From NCBI GenBank assembly GCA_028687525.1, contig JAQTZX010000003.1, positions 1 to 23,168 on the forward strand: 23,168 nt of DNA, read 5' to 3'. Every line of letters begins with the position of its first letter. Within the stretch, counting starts at the first letter, position 1. Under the pieces are notes generated by a model. It worked only from the letters and a program-made list of their open reading frames with translations, had not been told where the DNA came from and did no database searches. The position numbers and the translations under genes are program-made. Of the stretch, positions 20,379-23,168 are shown one piece after another. The DNA comes from Candidatus Omnitrophota bacterium. GTDB lineage: Bacteria > Omnitrophota > Gorgyraeia > Gygaellales > Profunditerraquicolaceae.

Positions 20379-20522
20379 AATGCCGGGACCATAGTTGCTT
20401 ACATATTCCCGGGCCGCCGCGGCGGCTCCGCAGCCCGTCGCAAGAAGTAGATAAGTATATCCGGCGCTACATGGGTAAGCGCTTCGGCAACGCGCGGAAA
20501 GAAAACGGAGCGAAAAAAATAA
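20379..20522. other. GC-rich spacer with palindrome
   Basis: No supported gene. It contains a perfect 14-base palindrome GCCGCCGCGGCGGC (20413-20426), inside a larger imperfect stem (CGGGC ... GCCCG). The frame stays open into porC, translating to a basic peptide (VDKYIRRYMGKRFGNARK) that may be a relic of a lost gene end. Composition is sharply higher in GC than in the AT-rich promoter right after it. Confidence 0.4.
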
Positions 20523-20551
20523 TTGACAAAATAAGCAAACAGTTATATTAT
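20523..20551 (+). promoter_or_regulatory. Promoter of the por operon
   Basis: TTGACA (20523-20528), a 17-base spacer, then TATTAT (20546-20551): the best sigma70-like promoter in the window. Transcription would start near 20558, about 33 bases before porC. Confidence 0.7.
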
Positions 20552-20553
20552 AT

Positions 20554-20585
20554 TAACTCCTTTTCAAAAATTACCAAAGGAGTTA
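20554..20585. promoter_or_regulatory. Inverted repeat at start of por transcription and porC ribosome site
   Basis: TAACTCCTTT (20554-20563) is exactly complementary to AAAGGAGTTA (20576-20585), with a 12-base gap. The right arm contains the AAGGAG ribosome site of porC and the left arm covers the expected start of transcription. It may be an operator, or, if transcription starts early enough, a hairpin that hides the ribosome site. Confidence 0.6.
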
Positions 20586-20590
20586 TTTCC

Positions 20591-21130
20591 ATGAGAGAAA
20601 TCCGCATTCATGCCCGCGCAGGACAGGGGGCGATCACTACCGCTACATTATTGGGGAACGCATATTTTTTGAAAGGCGCGTATCCGTACGCCTTTCCGAA
20701 TTTCGGGGCGGCCCGCATGGGCGCGCCCATGAACGCGTTTGTGCGCGTGGACTCGAAACCGGTGAGGCTTAGGAGCCAGATATACGAACCCGATTTCCTT
20801 ATTATTGTCGATCCTACTCTGATGAGGGGATTTAATTGTTTCTCGGGCTTGAAGGAGAAAGGTATGGCCATAATCAACGGTAAAGAAGGTATGGACGTGC
20901 CTAAAGTCAAAGCCGGACAAAGATTATACGTTGTTCCCGCGGTCGATATCGCTATGAAAACTATCGGGCGTCCGTTGGCTAATACCGCGTTATTAGGCGC
21001 GTATGCCGCGGCAACCGGAGAGCTTGATGCGGATACTTTGATCTTGGCGGTCAAAGAACGTTTTTCAGGCAAGGCATTAGACGGCAATATCGCGGCAATT
21101 AAAGAAGGTTACGGATATATAAAAAAATAA
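20591..21130 (+). CDS. porC: Pyruvate (2-oxoacid):ferredoxin oxidoreductase, gamma subunit
   Basis: A 179-residue gamma subunit: HARAGQGAITTATLLGNA at the start, FPNFGAARMGAPMNAFVRVDSKPVRLRSQIYEPDFLIIVD in the middle, and NTALLGAYAAATG near the end, all typical of PorC. With PorD, PorA and PorB it forms the four-subunit enzyme that converts pyruvate and CoA to acetyl-CoA, CO2 and reduced ferredoxin, or runs in reverse for CO2 fixation. The ATG at 20591 follows AAAGGAG; the longer frame from 20357 runs through the promoter and is rejected. The gene order C-D-A-B is the usual one. Confidence 0.93.
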   Translation: MREIRIHARAGQGAITTATLLGNAYFLKGAYPYAFPNFGAARMGAPMNAFVRVDSKPVRLRSQIYEPDFLIIVDPTLMRGFNCFSGLKEKGMAIINGKEGMDVPKVKAGQRLYVVPAVDIAMKTIGRPLANTALLGAYAAATGELDADTLILAVKERFSGKALDGNIAAIKEGYGYIKK

Positions 21131-21142
21131 GGTGAGGAAACT

Positions 21143-21427
21143 ATGTTTGGCCCATTGATTTCAAAACCGGGTTCCAGCAGGAAGAATAAAACAGGCTCTT
21201 GGCGCACCGAAGTCCGGCCGAAATTTTTGCAGAAAAATTGTATCGGGTGTAAGATTTGTATGCTGATCTGTCCCGAGGGCTGTATAAGCGAAGGAGAGAA
21301 CAAGGTTTTTACCTGTGATTTCCTTTTTTGCAAGGGATGCGGTTTATGCGCTCAGGTATGCCCTAAGAAAGACGTAATTATGGAAAAAGAAGACGCAATT
21401 CAGGAGAAATCAAGGGATAAAAAATGA
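21143..21427 (+). CDS. porD: Pyruvate:ferredoxin oxidoreductase, delta (ferredoxin) subunit
   Basis: A 94-residue two-[4Fe-4S] ferredoxin. The cluster motifs are C33, C36, C39, C43 (CIGCKICMLIC) and C63, C66, C69, C73 (CKGCGLCAQVC). It passes electrons from the catalytic subunits to free ferredoxin. The N-terminal 20 residues, with a KPGSSRKNKTGSWRTE segment, are typical of PorD. GGTGAGG precedes the ATG. The stop overlaps the porA start in ATGA. Confidence 0.93.
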   Translation: MFGPLISKPGSSRKNKTGSWRTEVRPKFLQKNCIGCKICMLICPEGCISEGENKVFTCDFLFCKGCGLCAQVCPKKDVIMEKEDAIQEKSRDKK

Positions 21428-22611
21428 AAGAATTTATTGACGGTTCAATAGCGGTCGCGAAAGTTGTGAAATTGTGCAAGCCCGGGGTGGTATCCGCGTA
21501 TCCGATCACTCCGCAGACGCATATCGTCGAAGAACTGGCGCAGCTGGCGGCGAACGGCGAATTGGAAGCGCAGTGCGTGAACGTGGAGTCGGAACATTCA
21601 GCGGCTTCGGTTGTATTGGGCGGCTCGGCGGCAGGCGTCAGAGTTTATACTTCGACCAGCTCGCAAGGGCTTTTGTATATGAACGAAGTTTTGTATAATA
21701 TCGCGGGAATGCGCCTGCCTGTAGTTTTGACCTGCGCCAACCGCGCTATTTCGGCGCCGATCAATATCTGGAACGACCAGCAGGATTCTATTTCCGTGCG
21801 TGACGCGGGCTGGATCCAGATTTATGCCGAGAATATACAGGAAGCGGTGGATTTCCATCCTATTGCCTATAAGCTCGCGGAACATAAATCCGTAATGCTT
21901 CCGGTCATGGTATGTATGGACGGGTTTATACTTACGCACGGGATCGAAAGCGTGGATATGCCTTCACAGGAACAGGTGGATAAATTTCTCCCTCCGTACA
22001 AGGCGCTTTATAAGGTGGATGTGGATAAACCAATGACCCTTGGGCCGCTGGTTGATCCGGATTCTTATATGGAAGCCCGTTATGCCATCCAGGAAACGCA
22101 CAAAGAGGTACTTAAGATGATCCCGGAGATGACGGCGGAGTTCGGCAGGATATTCGGCCGGCAATACAACGGGTTGATAGAAGAATACCGGCTTAAAGAC
22201 GCGGACAAGGTTATAGTGGCTATGGGATCGGTATGCGGTTCCATAAAAGATGTCATCGATGAATTACGGAGTAAAGGGAAGAAGGTAGGGTTGTTGAAAA
22301 TTATCACCCATCGGCCGTTTCCCGCTCAACAGATATATGAGGCGTTAAAGAATACTCCGAAAGTGGCGGTACTTGACCGGTCGGTTTCCCTGGGGTCGTA
22401 CGCGCCGTTGTATGCCGGGGTAAAAGGGTTATTTTTCGGCAAACCCAAGAAACCCAAGGTTATCAGCAGTTTTATCGTGGGGCTGGGAGGCAGGGATATT
22501 ACCAAGGATTCTATAAAGGAGATGCTTCGTCTGCTGGGGCCCAAGGAAAAAAGCGGCGAGTTTATCGATTTAAAACCGGAATTATTAAAGGAAGAATTCA
22601 GCTATGAATAA
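21424..22611 (+). CDS. porA: Pyruvate:ferredoxin oxidoreductase, alpha subunit
   Basis: A 395-residue alpha subunit of normal length. YPITPQTHIVEELA is at 26-39, NVESEHSAASVVLGGSAAG at 53-71, TSTSSQGLLYMNEVLY at 76-91 and WNDQQDSISVRDAGW further on, as in PorA and related 2-oxoacid oxidoreductases. Domain I contributes to the thiamine diphosphate site and domain II begins near VIVAMGSVCGS. Pyruvate is the likely substrate because the sequence follows PorA rather than VorA or KorA, but this is by eye. It overlaps porD and porB by 4 and 8 bases. Confidence 0.92.
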   Translation: MKEFIDGSIAVAKVVKLCKPGVVSAYPITPQTHIVEELAQLAANGELEAQCVNVESEHSAASVVLGGSAAGVRVYTSTSSQGLLYMNEVLYNIAGMRLPVVLTCANRAISAPINIWNDQQDSISVRDAGWIQIYAENIQEAVDFHPIAYKLAEHKSVMLPVMVCMDGFILTHGIESVDMPSQEQVDKFLPPYKALYKVDVDKPMTLGPLVDPDSYMEARYAIQETHKEVLKMIPEMTAEFGRIFGRQYNGLIEEYRLKDADKVIVAMGSVCGSIKDVIDELRSKGKKVGLLKIITHRPFPAQQIYEALKNTPKVAVLDRSVSLGSYAPLYAGVKGLFFGKPKKPKVISSFIVGLGGRDITKDSIKEMLRLLGPKEKSGEFIDLKPELLKEEFSYE

Positions 22612-23168
22612 AGATCTTTTTGTCCCGGGACATACCGCCTGCGCGGGATGCGGCCAGTCATTGGCGGCGCGCCTGGTTATTAACGCCGCAGGACCGAATA
22701 CGATCGTGGTCAATAATACCGGTTGTCTTGAGGTTTTTTCCACCAAGTACCCGGAGAGCGCCTGGGAAGTGCCGTTCCTGCATTCTCTTTTCGAGAACGC
22801 GGCTGCAGTGGCGTCGGGGGTTGAATCGGCATTAAGGTATCAGGGGAAAAAGGATTCGGTGAACGTGATCGCGCAGGGAGGGGACGGCGGGACCGCGGAT
22901 ATCGGATTACAGGCGTTATCGGGCATGCTGGAGCGGGGGCACGACATATTGTATGTTTGTTATGATAATGAGGCTTACATGAATACCGGTGTTCAACGCA
23001 GCGGCCTGACTCCGTTTAAGACAAACACCACCACCACGCCGTTAGGGGAAAAGTCAACGGGGAATCCGCGTCCCAAGAAGCCTTTGCCGGAAATAATGCT
23101 GGCGCACGGGATACCGTATATGGCTACTTCCTCGGTGGGGTTTCCCCAGGATCTCCAGCGTAAAGTCA
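22604..23168 (+). CDS. porB: Pyruvate:ferredoxin oxidoreductase, beta subunit (3' end outside window)
   Basis: 188 codons are present and the gene runs off the right edge. It has the [4Fe-4S] ligands C13 and C16 (HTACAGCGQSL), a further cysteine at 41 (NNTGC), and the thiamine diphosphate and magnesium motif QGGDGGTADIG at 91-101 followed by YDNEAYMNTG. These define PorB of the four-subunit enzyme. The start ATG overlaps porA by 8 bases. The remaining third or so, with the last cysteine ligand, is outside. Confidence 0.92.
   Translation, partial: MNKDLFVPGHTACAGCGQSLAARLVINAAGPNTIVVNNTGCLEVFSTKYPESAWEVPFLHSLFENAAAVASGVESALRYQGKKDSVNVIAQGGDGGTADIGLQALSGMLERGHDILYVCYDNEAYMNTGVQRSGLTPFKTNTTTTPLGEKSTGNPRPKKPLPEIMLAHGIPYMATSSVGFPQDLQRKV

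Noticed and set aside
20357..20590. Long N-terminal extension of porC
   Set aside because: It includes the promoter and the GC-rich spacer and overlaps the ATPase gene; the ATG at 20591 has a strong ribosome site and gives the normal family start.
1..23168. CRISPR arrays, tRNA and rRNA genes, transposase genes
   Set aside because: I looked for regularly spaced repeats, cloverleaf-like segments and transposase motifs, and saw none; reading by eye could still miss a degenerate tRNA.

Overview
All genes in this 23 kb stretch lie on the + strand, with short gaps and many 1-34 base overlaps. The content suggests an uncultivated Gram-negative-type bacterium of the PVC/Omnitrophota area. The clues are a Minf_1886-family protein (a family mostly known from PVC bacteria), a four-subunit pyruvate:ferredoxin oxidoreductase typical of anaerobes, a spore-photoproduct-lyase-like radical SAM protein outside any sporulation context, and many type IV pilin-like genes. 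This placement is inference; there is no rRNA or marker gene to settle it.

Region 1 (1-9806) is a run of mostly recognisable housekeeping and accessory genes: an SPL-like radical SAM protein (5' end outside the window), a PilZ protein, a membrane protein, a TtcA-type tRNA thiolase, RmuC, a DUF167 protein, a PgeF/YfiH-type protein, a sirtuin, CutA, a CcdA-type thiol transporter with a TlpA-like thioredoxin, an LUD-domain protein, a YbaB-type DNA-binding protein, a Minf_1886 protein and a UROD/MetE-fold protein. A REP-like perfect inverted repeat sits across the end of the first gene.

Region 2 (9807-10122) is non-coding and rich in inverted repeats. It ends in a plausible promoter and operator for what follows.

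Region 3 (10123-18957) is the most interesting part: fourteen consecutive genes, seven with prepilin-type (class III) N-termini. They cover the usual types: a GspG/PilE-like pilin, GspI/PilV-, GspJ/PilW- and GspK/PilX-like proteins and a GspH/FimT-like one. Interleaved are unusual exported proteins: one with 27 cysteines, a tandem pair of duplicated secreted proteins, and several small membrane-anchored proteins. No ATPase, platform protein, secretin or prepilin peptidase is encoded here, so the locus looks like a dedicated set of (pseudo)pilins plus cargo or tip proteins that would use machinery encoded elsewhere. Four of these proteins appear to end in a related beta-rich domain.

Region 4 (18958-20590) is a stand-alone AAA/DUF4143 ATPase with its own promoter and inverted repeat, followed by a GC-rich spacer.

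Region 5 (20523-23168) is a porC-porD-porA-porB operon for pyruvate (2-oxoacid):ferredoxin oxidoreductase. It has a strong sigma70-like promoter and an inverted repeat covering the start of transcription and the ribosome binding site; porB runs out of the window. No tRNA, rRNA, CRISPR array or intact insertion sequence was seen.
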